DNA of 64,000 nt from JBGPQJ01 sp963709295 (lineage in GTDB: Bacteria; Chloroflexota; Anaerolineae; Anaerolineales; Villigracilaceae): positions 930,001 through 994,000 of the forward strand of contig CAVPVW010000008.1 of the NCBI GenBank assembly GCA_963709295.1, written 5' to 3'. The notes beneath the pieces were generated by a model. It did no database searches and had not been told where the DNA came from. It saw nothing but the letters and a program-made list of their open reading frames with translations. Made by a program: the position numbers and the translations under genes. This document shows positions 52,066 through 61,522 of the stretch, in pieces (position 1 is the stretch's first letter; the number at the start of each line of letters is the position of its first letter).

Positions 52066-52913
52066 AAAAAGCCATTCTCTCCATCGCCGCATTTTTCGCG
52101 CGCATCCTGCCAGCCCCGATTAAGCGAGCACTTTATGGATTCAAGCCGCTCGCCGGGCTGATTCGCGGTACGCTCAACCAGGCCGCCCCGAGCGGACTCA
52201 CTGTCGTGAACATTGCCGCGGGTGGGCTGGAAGGCATGCCCATGTTACTGGACATGCAGACCGAAAAAGACTTCTGGCTGGGCACCTACGAGCCCGAGAT
52301 GCAGTCCGCGCTGGAAGAGTTGATCAAGTCGGGCATGACTGTCTATGATGTGGGCGCGAATGTCGGCTACGTCACGTTGATGTTGGGAAAATTAGTCGGT
52401 GCACGGAGAAAAGTGTACGCTTTCGAGGCGCTGCCTGATAACGTGGAGCGTCTGCACCGCAATGTGGAACTAAACGGATTCAACGACCGGGTGAGCATTT
52501 TCCCTGGCGCAGTCGCGGCAGGCGCGGGCGAGGTGAAGTTCCTCGTCCACTTTTCCGGCGGCATGGGCAAGGCGGCCGGTTCTGCCGGGCGCGACGAGCA
52601 CTACCTGCGCGAGATCATCGTCCCCTGCATCTCGCTCGACGAGTTTGTTTTCGCCCAGGGCAATCCGCCTCCGCAGGCGGTCAAGATGGACATCGAGGGC
52701 GGCGAGGTGATGGCGCTGCCCGGGATGACGCGTATACTGGCCGAGGCGCGCCCGCTGATGCTGATGGAGCTGCATGGCCCCGAGTCCGCCCGCGCCGCGT
52801 GGGATGCGCTCACCGCGGCAGGTTATACCATATGCGAGATGAAGCCGGGATATCCGCGCGTGCCGTCGCTGGACGCGCTCGATTGGAAAGCTTACCTGGT
52901 GGCGCTGCCATGA
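52062..52913 (+). CDS. FkbM family methyltransferase
   Basis: 283 residues. SAM motif VYDVGANVGYVTLMLGKL, acidic end VYAFEALPDNVERLHRNVEL and KMDIEGGEVMALPGM, all characteristic of FkbM enzymes that O-methylate sugars. The basic N-terminus may associate with the membrane. Coupled at both ends (ATGA overlaps). Confidence 0.9.
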   Translation: MKKAILSIAAFFARILPAPIKRALYGFKPLAGLIRGTLNQAAPSGLTVVNIAAGGLEGMPMLLDMQTEKDFWLGTYEPEMQSALEELIKSGMTVYDVGANVGYVTLMLGKLVGARRKVYAFEALPDNVERLHRNVELNGFNDRVSIFPGAVAAGAGEVKFLVHFSGGMGKAAGSAGRDEHYLREIIVPCISLDEFVFAQGNPPPQAVKMDIEGGEVMALPGMTRILAEARPLMLMELHGPESARAAWDALTAAGYTICEMKPGYPRVPSLDALDWKAYLVALP

Positions 52914-53983
52914 CCTTCAATGGCAGGCTGGGACTTGTTCAGCGTGTGCTTCCGGTCTACCGCGCGCCGTTCTTTGACGCGCTCGCTTCTGCCTGCACCG
53001 GCGGGCTGGACGTTTTCGCCGGCGATCCGCGCCCTGATGAATCCATTGTCTCTGCAAAGGAATTGACCACCGCCGGCTGGACTCACGCCGACAACCTGCA
53101 CCTGCTGAGCGGTCCGCTTTACCTGTGCTACCAGCGCGGATTAATAGATTGGCTGAAGGATTGCCAGCCGGACGCGCTCATCGTGGAGGCGAATCCACGC
53201 TACCTCGCGACCTCCTCCGCGGTGAAGTGGATGCACCAAAAGGGATTGCCGGTCATTGGCTGGGGGCTCGGGTCACCGTCCCCTTCAGGCTGGTTTACCG
53301 GTCTCCGGTGCTCTGCGCGCCTGCGATTCCTGCGCCAGTTCGACGCGCTGATCTCCTACTCGGCGCGTGGCGCGGAGCAATACGCCGCCCTCGGTTACCC
53401 CGCCGACCAAATCTACGTTGCGCCTAATGCCACGGCGCCTGCCCCCTCGTTCCCGATGCCAGTCCGCCCGGATGGTTTTATCGGACGACCAGTGGTGCTG
53501 TACGTCGGACGACTGCAGGCGCGCAAGCGGCTGGACGACCTGATCCGCGCCTGCGCTGCACTGCCGGAGTCGCTCCAGCCGAAGCTGGTCATCGTCGGTG
53601 ACGGGCCCGAGCGGGAGAGCCTTGTATCTCTGGCGGGGCTAACTTATCCCGCAACGGAGTTCGCCGGCGCAAAGTTCGGCGCGGACCTGGCACCCTACTT
53701 CACAGCCGCTGATTTGTTCGTGCTGCCCGGCACAGGCGGCTTGGCGGTGCAGGAGGCGATGAGCTACGGCCTGCCGGTCATCGTCGCGCGCGGGGACGGC
53801 ACACAGGACGACCTTGTCCGCCCGGGCAACGGCTGGCAGATTCCGAACGAGGATTACCCGGCATTGTTGAGCGCGCTGCAGGAGGCGCTCTCCGGTCCGG
53901 CGCGGCTGCGGCGCATGGGTGCGGAGTCCTACCGCATCGTGCGGAGGAAATCAATATCGAGAAGATGGTGGGGGTTTTTGTAG
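52910..53983 (+). CDS. glycosyltransferase family 4, last residues frameshifted
   Basis: 357 residues as written. GT-B: N-domain MTFNGRLGLVQRVLPVYRAP, C-domain LYVGRLQARKRLDDLIRACA, VIVGDGPERESLV and LPGTGGLAVQEAMSYGLPVI. The last 12 residues are out of frame: inserting one G near 53942 gives YRIVAEEINIEKMVGVFVEA, ending at 54006, as in homologs. Last gene of the glycan operon. Confidence 0.88.
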   Translation: MTFNGRLGLVQRVLPVYRAPFFDALASACTGGLDVFAGDPRPDESIVSAKELTTAGWTHADNLHLLSGPLYLCYQRGLIDWLKDCQPDALIVEANPRYLATSSAVKWMHQKGLPVIGWGLGSPSPSGWFTGLRCSARLRFLRQFDALISYSARGAEQYAALGYPADQIYVAPNATAPAPSFPMPVRPDGFIGRPVVLYVGRLQARKRLDDLIRACAALPESLQPKLVIVGDGPERESLVSLAGLTYPATEFAGAKFGADLAPYFTAADLFVLPGTGGLAVQEAMSYGLPVIVARGDGTQDDLVRPGNGWQIPNEDYPALLSALQEALSGPARLRRMGAESYRIVRRKSISRRWWGFL

Positions 53984-54075
53984 AGGCGGTGAGATTTAGT
54001 TCATAAACGTCTGTTAAGTTGTTTGAATTATTTAAGGGGTGCTCACGGCGAGGGATTACAAGCAGGAGGTGTCAG

Positions 54076-54399
54076 ATGCAAAAGTATCTTTTCTACGGGT
54101 CCTATACTCCGGAAGGGTATCAGGGACTGCTGCGCGAAGGCGGCTCTGTTCGAATTGGGGTTGCCAAACAGACGCTCCAGAGCGTCGGCGGATCATTGGA
54201 GGCCTTCTACTACTCCAATGGCGAGCAGGATTTTTACATCATTGTCAACCTGCCCGACAACGTAAGCTCAACAGCGGTCACCCTGGCCGGCAATGCCAGC
54301 GGAACGTTCCGCATTCGTGCGGTTTCATTGCTCACGCCCGAACAGATGGACGAAGCAGTAAAAACAAAGGTCGATTTTCGCCCGCCAGGACATCAGTGA
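54076..54399 (+). CDS. GYD domain protein
   Basis: 107 residues from MQKYLFYGSYTPEGYQGLLR (AGGAGG upstream decides the start). Ferredoxin-like alpha/beta GYD domain, where EAFYYSNGEQDFYIIVNLPD carries the conserved aromatic/acidic strand. Function unknown. Alone between the glycan operon and a convergent membrane gene. Confidence 0.88.
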   Translation: MQKYLFYGSYTPEGYQGLLREGGSVRIGVAKQTLQSVGGSLEAFYYSNGEQDFYIIVNLPDNVSSTAVTLAGNASGTFRIRAVSLLTPEQMDEAVKTKVDFRPPGHQ

Positions 54400-54440
54400 C
54401 AGGTGGGTCCTTGCATAAATGTTGAGACGAGATTGTCCGT

Positions 54441-55112
54441 TTAAACCGCCTCAACCGTCGCGCGCATGCGGACGGTGATCACCAGCGCCGCGATGAGCGA
54501 TACGAGATACAGCAATCCGTAAACCGTGTAGACGATCTTCACCGATGTGTACAACAGCGGCAGGAAGATAACGAACAGCACCAGTTCAACGATCATCCAG
54601 ACCCTGAGCGCGAGCAGGAAGTCCGTATCGGTCTGGTGCTTCCTTGCCAGAACAAGCAGCATGTAGAAGAACAGCGCTAGAAACAGGAACTCAATCGGGT
54701 CCATGAGAGTGATAAACGAGGTGGGGACCGCCACACCTTCCCAGAAGTTGATCCATAAAGGGGACGGCCAGAAGAGCTGTACGCCGTTGAACCAGATCAA
54801 CAGGTCGAGCAGGGCGTGCATCATGATGCCGATGGCGAAGCCCATCCCAAAATTGGTCCAGCGCGGCTGTTTGCGCAGTGCGCCGATCGCCCAGAAGATG
54901 AGGGCCAGGGCAAACGCCGTAATTAGACTGTGAGTGAACGTGCGGTGCAGCCCCTCTGTCGATTGTTTCGTCACGGTGGCAATAGCCACCAAAATGTTAT
55001 CTGCATCGGGAAACAAGCTCCCGAAGACGATGCCCAACATCAACCAGACGCGCCCCGGCACCCACCTGTGAACTGCCTGCGCGACCATCCCATGAATACC
55101 TGCCTGCGCCAT
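54441..55112 (-). CDS. YdjM-like membrane metal-dependent hydrolase
   Basis: 223 residues with about five TM helices. The motif series GSLFPDADNILV, LHRTFTHSLITA and GIMMHALLDLLIWF supplies Asp/His residues arranged as in the LexA-regulated YdjM family. Substrate unknown. GGAGGAGG before the ATG. Confidence 0.87.
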   Translation of the reverse strand: MAQAGIHGMVAQAVHRWVPGRVWLMLGIVFGSLFPDADNILVAIATVTKQSTEGLHRTFTHSLITAFALALIFWAIGALRKQPRWTNFGMGFAIGIMMHALLDLLIWFNGVQLFWPSPLWINFWEGVAVPTSFITLMDPIEFLFLALFFYMLLVLARKHQTDTDFLLALRVWMIVELVLFVIFLPLLYTSVKIVYTVYGLLYLVSLIAALVITVRMRATVEAV

Positions 55113-55190
55113 AGTGTCCTCCTCCTTGGTGAAAAAGCGATAATTTAGTCTATATCAAAACCATCCCCAAAACAAGAGTTTGTTAAACAA

Positions 55191-55230
55191 ACGTCCCGAA
55201 GGTTAGTAGGAACCTTCAGGACGTATTTTT
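55191..55230. terminator. terminator hairpin at the sdh operon end
   Basis: Arms ACGTCCCGAAGGTT / AACCTTCAGGACGT (one mismatch), T-rich on both sides. It overlaps the written sdhB 3' end. Confidence 0.7.
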
Positions 55231-56015
55231 GTAGGGCGGGTTTTCAACCTGCCGAAACACGAATTGTCAAGAACCGTCAGGCTGGAAGCCTGACCTACGA
55301 GCTTCTCACTAGTCAACTTTCCCGTCATCACGGCGCGCTTGAGCTCGCCTATGGCCAGCGTCACCTGGATCTCGCGCGGGCAGGCCAGCGTGCAGTTGAA
55401 CACCGTATGGCAGCGCGCCAGGCCGCTGGTCTCGGCCACGATCTGCAGGCGGTCGGCGGCGGCTTCATCGCGGCTGTCAAAGATGAAGCGGTGGGCGGTG
55501 ACCAGCGCGGCGGGTCCGAGGTAATCGTCGCTGCCCCAGAAGGACGGGCAGGAGGTGGTGCAGCAGGCGCACAGGATGCACTTGGTGGTGTCGTCGAAGC
55601 GCTCGCGCTGCTCGGGGCTTTGCAGCCGCTCCTGGCCGTCGGCGGGGATGGGACTCTCGTTGATGAAGTAGGGCAGGATCTTCTTGTAATTGTCGAAGAA
55701 CGGGTCCATATCCACGATCAGGTCCTTGATCACCTTCAAGCCCATGATCGGGTCCACAGTGATCTTGTCGCCCACATCGCGGACCAGGGTCTTGCAGGCC
55801 AGGCAGTTCAAGCCGTTGACGCGCAGCGCGTCCGAGCCGCATACGCCGTGCGCGCACGAACGCCTGAACGAAAGCGTGCCATCGATGTAGCCTTTGACGT
55901 ATTCCAGCAGGTCCAGCACTCGGTCGGTGAGCTGGGCCTCGATCACGTACGTCTCATAGTGCCACTTCTTGTCGACTTCAGGGTTGAAGCGGAAAACCTT
56001 TAAGGTAACTTGCAT
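55203..56015 (-). CDS. sdhB: succinate dehydrogenase iron-sulfur subunit
   Basis: 270 residues. N-terminal [2Fe-2S] domain with SCAHGVCGSDALRVNGLNCL and LAC, C-terminal [4Fe-4S]/[3Fe-4S] Cys groups in CILCACCTTSCP and the later CHTVFNCTLACPR. The usual end is near MTGKLTSE. The written C-terminus carries about 35 more residues translated from the palindromic repeat at 55280-55309 and the terminator hairpin, so this tail is probably accidental. Confidence 0.95.
   Translation of the reverse strand: MQVTLKVFRFNPEVDKKWHYETYVIEAQLTDRVLDLLEYVKGYIDGTLSFRRSCAHGVCGSDALRVNGLNCLACKTLVRDVGDKITVDPIMGLKVIKDLIVDMDPFFDNYKKILPYFINESPIPADGQERLQSPEQRERFDDTTKCILCACCTTSCPSFWGSDDYLGPAALVTAHRFIFDSRDEAAADRLQIVAETSGLARCHTVFNCTLACPREIQVTLAIGELKRAVMTGKLTSEKLVGQASSLTVLDNSCFGRLKTRPTKIRPEGSY
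55280..55309. repeat. short palindromic repeat, copy B
   Basis: CCGTCAGGCTGGAAGCCTGA followed by CCTACGAGCTT. Matches copy A at 50000-50032 and is read through by sdhB. Confidence 0.8.
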
Positions 56016-56032
56016 GTCGTCGTCCTCTCTGC

Positions 56033-57822
56033 CTAATAGACGCGTTCTTTCGGCTGATACTTGGTGATGACCACCGGCTTATAGCCGAGCTTGAATTTTC
56101 CGTTCTCGGGCCAGATGAGCGTGTGCTTGAGCCAGTTGACGTCATCCCGCTTGGCGTAATCATCACGGGCATGGCCGCCGCGGCTCTCGGTGCGGTTGAG
56201 TGCACAGTAGGTGACCACCTCGGCCAGGTCGAGCAGGTTGCCCAGCTCCCAGGCGTTGAGCACCTCGGTGTTGAAGATGCGGCCGGTATCCTTGACGCCC
56301 ACCTGCTTGAACCGCTCACGCAGCTCGCCGACTTTGGCCAGCGCACGCTTCATCCCTTCATCGGTGCGGAAGACGCCCACGTCGTCGAACATGACCTTTT
56401 TCATCTCGCGCCCGATATCGAAGACGTTTTCCTTGCCGCTGCCGTTGCGGATGCGGTCGAACTGTTCCCGCGCGAACCCATCGGGGTCATCCGGCAGGGG
56501 GATGTAGTCCACACCCCGGGAGTATTCCGCGGCGCGCAGCCCGGCGTACTTGCCGAATACCACCAGGTCGAGCAGGGAATTGGTCCCAAGACGATTCGCG
56601 CCGTGCACCGAGACGCAGGCCACCTCGCCCGCCGCGTACAGGCCGGGGTAGACGGTGTTGTTCTCGTCGATGACCACTTCACCGTATTTGTTGGTGGGGA
56701 TGCCGCCCATGGTGTAGTGCGCGGTCGGCTGGATGGGCATGGGCTGGGTCATCGGGTCGATGCCGAGATAGACACGGTTGAAATCCACGATGTCGGGCAG
56801 CTTGCGCAGCAGTTCATCGGCGGTCACGTTGATGGGCGAGCCGTCGGGGTTGGTGCGGCCGTCGAGCGCGGCGTACTTGTTGACCACCTCCGGGCGGACA
56901 TCCAGGTACAAATAGTTCGAGCCGTTGATTCCCGCCCTTCGCGGATCTCGAGGTACATGGCGCGGCTGATGACGTCGCGCGAGGCCAGGTCCTTGACGGT
57001 AGGCGCGTAACTGGTCATGAAGCGCTCGCCCTTGCCATTGAAGAGGATGCCGCCTTCGCCGCGCACGCCCTCGGTGATGAGGATGCCCAGCTTGTAGATG
57101 CCGGTGGGATGGAACTGGAAGAACTCCATGTCCTCCAGCGGGATGCCGCGCCGCCAGGTGATGGCCGCCCCGTCGCCGGAGTAGGCGTAGGCGTTGGAGG
57201 TGATCTCCCACATGCGCCCGTGCCCGCCGGTGGCGATGATGACCGTCTTGCTGTGGAACACGTGCAGCTCGCCGGTCGCCATTTCAAGCGCCACAACGCC
57301 CACCGTGCGCCCGTCCTTGACCAGCAGATCGACCACCTGGAACTCATCGTAGAATTTGACGTTGTTCTTCAGGCACTGCTGGTACAGCGTCTGCAGGATC
57401 ATGTGCCCGGTGCGGTCGGCGGCGTGCGCCGCGCGGCGGACCGGCCTGCCGGTATTGTTGTTGGTATGCCCGCCGAAGGGGCGCTGCGAGATCTTCCCAT
57501 CCGGGGTGCGGTCGAAGGGCAGGCCCATGTGCTCGAGCTCGTAAATCGCGGCGATCGCCTCCTCGCACATGAACTCAATGGCATCCTGGTCGCCGAGGTA
57601 GTCGGAGCCCTTGACCGAATCGTACGTGTGCCACTCGACGTGGTCCTCCTCGAGATTGCCGAGCGCCGCGCCAATTCCGCCCTGCGCCGCGCCGGTGTGC
57701 GAGCGGGTGGGGTACAGCTTGCTGATGACGGCAGTGCTGGCGGTCCTGGAGGCATAGAGTCCTGCCATCAACCCGGCGCCGCCCGCGCCTACCACGATCA
57801 CTTCAAATTGATGATTATTCAT
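56033..57822 (-). CDS. sdhA: succinate dehydrogenase flavoprotein subunit, frame interrupted
   Basis: Flavoprotein of complex II. N-terminal FAD motif EVIVVGAGGAGLMAGLYAS, the flavin-linked His region TRSHTGAAQGGIGAAL, catalytic segments HTNNNTGRPVRRAAHAADR and later QPTAHYTMGGIPTN, GEVACVSVHGANRLGTNSLL. A G missing from the run at 56931-56933 splits the frame; restoring it gives EIREGR-G-INGSNYLYLDV. About 597 residues when whole. ATG at 57822 is preferred over the GTG three codons before it. Confidence 0.95.
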
Positions 57823-57831
57823 ATGGGGCAC

Positions 57832-58266
57832 CTATGCGGTCCAGAGGATGTACACGCCGGTCAGGCTGAATAGCAGCACGAGCAGGATGCTGATGATCCG
57901 CACGATCTGCCGGCCGCGCGGGGTGACGATGTAATCGTCCGCAACGACGACCAACCCGTGGATGCCGTGGGCTACCGCCATCAGCAGCAGCGCGCTGGCG
58001 GTCAGCCTCCAGAAGGAGGTCATCCACGGCTCGAGGTCGGGCACATTGGTATTCTGCACATGAGTCGAATTCGGCATGAACCCCCAGCGCATGACGTCGG
58101 CCAGGTTCATCTGGTAGCGCGCGCCCATGTAGAGCGCGCCGAGGATGGCGAACAGGATCAACCCGTACATGGCCAGCGCCGACAGGCGGGTGAAGATCCA
58201 CATCAGCATTTCAAAGTTGAGGCCGCGTTTGCTCAGCGGCAGGCTTCGGGATTTGGTTTTTTCCAT
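57832..58266 (-). CDS. sdhD: succinate dehydrogenase membrane anchor subunit
   Basis: 144 residues, three TM helices. The His in LLLMAVAHGIHGLVVVADDY fits a haem or quinone site of the SdhD/FrdD-like anchors. Position between sdhC and sdhA supports the call; sequence conservation in this family is low. Confidence 0.85.
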   Translation of the reverse strand: MEKTKSRSLPLSKRGLNFEMLMWIFTRLSALAMYGLILFAILGALYMGARYQMNLADVMRWGFMPNSTHVQNTNVPDLEPWMTSFWRLTASALLLMAVAHGIHGLVVVADDYIVTPRGRQIVRIISILLVLLFSLTGVYILWTA

Positions 58267-58267
58267 G

Positions 58268-58654
58268 TCAGCCTCCCGCCGCCGTGCCGAGAATCACCAG
58301 CACCGACAATCCGAAAACGGGGATGAAGACCGCCCATTCCACCCAGATGGCTTCCTGCTGGTGTTCGATCAGCTTCGGCCACACATCCAGGATGGTGATG
58401 CGCAGGCCGTTGATGGCGTGGAACAGCGCGCAGAAGAACACCACGATCTGGAAATAAGGGGACATATAGATCGTATTGATGGAATCCGCGAGATCCCAGC
58501 CGAACAATTGATTGGAAAACGATGCCAGAATATGGAGGCCGACGAAAAGCGCGATGCCGATGCCGGAAATGCGGTGCAGCACCCACACCAGCATGGGTCC
58601 GCCTCCCTTGTAGCGCAACCCCTGTTTCAACCCGACTTGCCGTTTTAACGCCAT
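58268..58654 (-). CDS. sdhC: succinate dehydrogenase cytochrome b subunit
   Basis: 128 residues from MALKRQVGLK (AGGAGGAG upstream). Three TM helices; VLHRISGIGIALFVGLHILAS carries the conserved His-Arg-Ser-Gly quinone-site signature, and LFHAINGLRITILD the haem His. First gene of sdhCDAB. The gap 58655-58886 upstream is a divergent promoter region with the Rieske operon; AT-rich stretches (TATATAATCATA near 58772) may be its -10. Confidence 0.92.
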   Translation of the reverse strand: MALKRQVGLKQGLRYKGGGPMLVWVLHRISGIGIALFVGLHILASFSNQLFGWDLADSINTIYMSPYFQIVVFFCALFHAINGLRITILDVWPKLIEHQQEAIWVEWAVFIPVFGLSVLVILGTAAGG

Positions 58655-58886
58655 GGGCTCCTCCTGTCGTGATGCTGCCACCCTGAATTATCGCATGTCC
58701 ACGGTTGCAAACAAAGTGACGTTCTTCATGGATATTTTATTCCTTGAATCCTGCAATAATCAGGGGAAAGGCATATATAATCATAGAGGCGATTGTGAAT
58801 ATTCTAACATAAGCTCGCATTTCCCTGCTTTCGTCCAATCCTCAGGATGGAAAGCCGGATGAGGCAGGTTCGCCCAAGGAGGCACC

Positions 58887-59384
58887 ATGTCCGATCCAAA
58901 CCGCATCAGCCGGAGGGATTTCATCAAGGGCACGACCGCCGCCATCGGCGGTTTCATTGCGGTCGCCTTTGGCATCCCTGCGGTGGCGTACCTGGTCGAC
59001 CCGGCCACGAAATCAGGCGGGAAGGAAACCTCGGTGGTGGTCGGCAAGCTGGAGGAGATTCCCGTCGGCACCCCCTACCCGTTCTCATTCACCATCACCA
59101 AGGTCAACGGCTGGGAGCGGACCGCCACCACTTACGGCGGGTACATCCTGCGCTCGTCGGAGGATCCCAACGACATCCTCATCCTGTCCAGCCGCTGCAC
59201 GCACCTGGCCTGCCAGGTGACCTGGCGCGAGGAGAAACAGGCGTACGTCTGCCCGTGCCACGACGCCAGCTTCAACAAGACCGGGGGCGTGATCGACGGT
59301 CCGCCGCCGCGTCCGCTCGACCGGTTTGCGGCCTTCGACGTGGATGGGGACGGCAACCTGGTCATCGTCGTGGGGGAGGCCTGA
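58887..59384 (+). CDS. petC: Rieske iron-sulfur protein
   Basis: 165 residues. N-terminal twin-arginine-like signal/anchor (SRRDFIKGTTAAIGGFIAVA), then the Rieske fold with cluster motifs CTHLAC and CPCHDASF. Part of a bc1/b6f-type quinol oxidase complex with the next two genes. AAGGAGG before the ATG. Confidence 0.95.
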   Translation: MSDPNRISRRDFIKGTTAAIGGFIAVAFGIPAVAYLVDPATKSGGKETSVVVGKLEEIPVGTPYPFSFTITKVNGWERTATTYGGYILRSSEDPNDILILSSRCTHLACQVTWREEKQAYVCPCHDASFNKTGGVIDGPPPRPLDRFAAFDVDGDGNLVIVVGEA

Positions 59385-59385
59385 C

Positions 59386-60045
59386 ATGTTCCATAAACTC
59401 TATCTCTGGCTCGATGAACGCCTCGGCCTGAACGACATGTACAAAGGCCTGCTCGACCGGCCTGAGCCGATGGGCAACTGGTGGAACACGCTCGGCTCGG
59501 CCAGCCTGTTCCTGTTCCTGCTGCAGGGCGCCACGGGCATCTTCCTGACGGTGTACTACACCCCCTCGCCCGACCACGCCTACGACAGCATCACCTACAT
59601 CATGAACGACGTCGCCTTCGGGTGGTTCATCCGCGGCATCCACCACTGGGGCGCGACGCTGATGGTGATCGTCGTTTTTGTCCACATGCTGCGGGTGTTC
59701 GTGACCGCCTCCTTTAAATATCCCCGCGAGCTGACCTGGCTGATCGGCGTCGGGCTGCTGCTGCTCACCCTGGGCATGGGCTTCACGGGCTACCTGCTGC
59801 CCTGGAACCAGAAGGCCTTCTGGGCGACCACGGTCGGCACGGCGATTGCCGGCAGTGTGCCCTTCGCCGGCGAGTTCATCCTCAAGGCGCTGCGCGGCGG
59901 CTCGGACCTGAGCGCGCTCACGCTGCAGCGCTTCTTCATGGCTCACATCTGGATGCTGCCTGCGCTGCTTGTGGCACTGATCGGCGTGCACCTTCTGCTC
60001 ATCATCAAGCACGGCGAATCCCACTTCCCGACGGAGGAGGATTAG
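59386..60045 (+). CDS. petB: cytochrome b N-terminal subunit (b6-type)
   Basis: 219 residues, four TM helices with the four haem-b His in GIHHWGATLMVIVVFVHMLR and the later AHIWMLPALLVALIGVHLLL. GFTGYLLPWNQKAFWATTVG is the Qo-site region. Split cytochrome b (b6 plus subunit IV) as in b6f-like and Gram-positive bc complexes. Starts 1 base after the Rieske stop. Confidence 0.95.
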   Translation: MFHKLYLWLDERLGLNDMYKGLLDRPEPMGNWWNTLGSASLFLFLLQGATGIFLTVYYTPSPDHAYDSITYIMNDVAFGWFIRGIHHWGATLMVIVVFVHMLRVFVTASFKYPRELTWLIGVGLLLLTLGMGFTGYLLPWNQKAFWATTVGTAIAGSVPFAGEFILKALRGGSDLSALTLQRFFMAHIWMLPALLVALIGVHLLLIIKHGESHFPTEED

Positions 60046-60049
60046 CCCC

Positions 60050-61447
60050 ATGGATAACGAAACCAAGAAAAAAATCAACGAACGGTACGAACAGGAACTG
60101 CAGAAGGGCGAGCGCTTCTGGCCGGACAGCATCTTCAAGGACGTCATCATGGCGCTGGCCATCTTCGTCGTTCTGGCGTTGCTGGCCACCTTTGTGGGCA
60201 TCCCCACTGATCCGAAGGCCGACCCGAGCGACACCTCCTACGTCCCGCGCCCCGAGTGGTACTTCCTGTTCCTGTTCAAATTCCTGGCGCTGTACGGGCA
60301 GATTCCGCTGCTGGGCAAGATCGAGTGGATCGCCACGGTGATCATCCCCGGACTGGCGATCGGCCTGCTTGTTTTCCTGCCGTTCATCGAGCGAAGCCAG
60401 AACCGCTACTACGGCAAACGCGTGCTGCCCCTTTGCATCATGGCGCTGATGGTGGTCAGCATGGTCACGCTGACGCTGGTCTCCGAGATCCCGACAGGGT
60501 TGACTCTCGAGGGCATCCTGCAGGCGATTGGCGGGCTGGTCATCCCGGCGGTGACGCTGATCGCGCTGGTCCTGATGTCCTTCGTCTTCAAGCGCTCCTC
60601 CACCAAGGCCATGATCTGGACGACGGCCATCGCCTCTGCCCTGATGATCGTTCTGACTGGGGCGGTGCTGGTCGTTGCGCCTGCGCCTGTCCATGAAGAA
60701 GTGCTTGTGGCGACCACGGCAGGCGACCAGTTCTTTGCCGGGCAGGACCTGTACTCCATCCATTGCGTGGAATGCCACGGCGACGACGGCTCGGTCACCA
60801 CCATCACCGGCGTGGAGGGACTGGAGGGCAAGGTCATCAGTGCCATCAACGGGAAGGATGTGCTCTACACGATCAACGATGCGTCCATGGCGGAGGTCAT
60901 CGCCTACGGGCGCCCCGAGGCGGGCATGAATCCGTTTGGCAAGGCCTACAACCCCGAGGGCCTGAGCAAGAGCGAGATCGATTACCTGGTCGCGTTCATG
61001 CGCTACAGTTGGGATGACCGCTTCGAGATGCCGCCGGAAGCGCTCAAGCCGCTCTTCCCGCCGCTGGCGGAGGGCGAGATTCCATCCTATGAAGTGCACA
61101 TCGCGCCCATCGTGAAGCGCTACTGCATCTCCTGCCACCGCGAAGGCAAAGAGAACCGCAACTACCTGATGGACACCTACGACAACATTATTAACTCCGG
61201 CGACGAGAAACCGGTCGTGGAAGCCGGCGACCTGGAGAGCATCCTGCTCACCACCCTGCAGGGGACGCCTGTCATGGACCCCAACGACCCGACCGTGGAA
61301 TTGGTCTCGCAGATGCCGCCCAACAAGCTGCTCAAGGAGAGCATCATCGACGTGTTCGTCCGCTGGGTGATGGCCGGCATGCCCAATACCGCCGCCGACG
61401 CGGCTCTCATCCCGACGCCCACGCCGGTGCCCACAGCGACGCCTTGA
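60050..61447 (+). CDS. cytochrome b C-terminal subunit fused to a diheme cytochrome c domain
   Basis: 465 residues. N-terminal part is subunit IV: PEWY in SYVPRPEWYFLFLFKFLAL (Qo motif), then TM helices to about 225. A flexible stretch leads to a cytochrome c region with two CxxCH sites, CVECH near residue 242 and CISCH near 360. The tail is Thr/Pro-rich (PTPTPVPTATP). The fusion replaces a separate cytochrome c1 or f. Confidence 0.93.
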   Translation: MDNETKKKINERYEQELQKGERFWPDSIFKDVIMALAIFVVLALLATFVGIPTDPKADPSDTSYVPRPEWYFLFLFKFLALYGQIPLLGKIEWIATVIIPGLAIGLLVFLPFIERSQNRYYGKRVLPLCIMALMVVSMVTLTLVSEIPTGLTLEGILQAIGGLVIPAVTLIALVLMSFVFKRSSTKAMIWTTAIASALMIVLTGAVLVVAPAPVHEEVLVATTAGDQFFAGQDLYSIHCVECHGDDGSVTTITGVEGLEGKVISAINGKDVLYTINDASMAEVIAYGRPEAGMNPFGKAYNPEGLSKSEIDYLVAFMRYSWDDRFEMPPEALKPLFPPLAEGEIPSYEVHIAPIVKRYCISCHREGKENRNYLMDTYDNIINSGDEKPVVEAGDLESILLTTLQGTPVMDPNDPTVELVSQMPPNKLLKESIIDVFVRWVMAGMPNTAADAALIPTPTPVPTATP

Positions 61448-61461
61448 TCTTATTTTCTGCC

Positions 61462-61493
61462 ATTGCTTCGCCCTTAGCGGGGCTCGCAATGAC
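61462..61493. repeat. short copy of the MITE-like repeat
   Basis: ATTGCTTCGCCC, TTAGCGG, GGCTCGCAATGACA: the inner part of the 51505 element in opposite orientation, 14 bases after the cytochrome gene. Confidence 0.75.
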
Positions 61494-61522
61494 AGCAGAA
61501 ACATAGATTTTATGAAGCAACA

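Noticed and set aside
56824..57211. Programmed frameshift in sdhA
   Set aside because: No slippery heptamer or stimulatory structure is evident, and eight other genes show the same kind of one-base break. Error is simpler.
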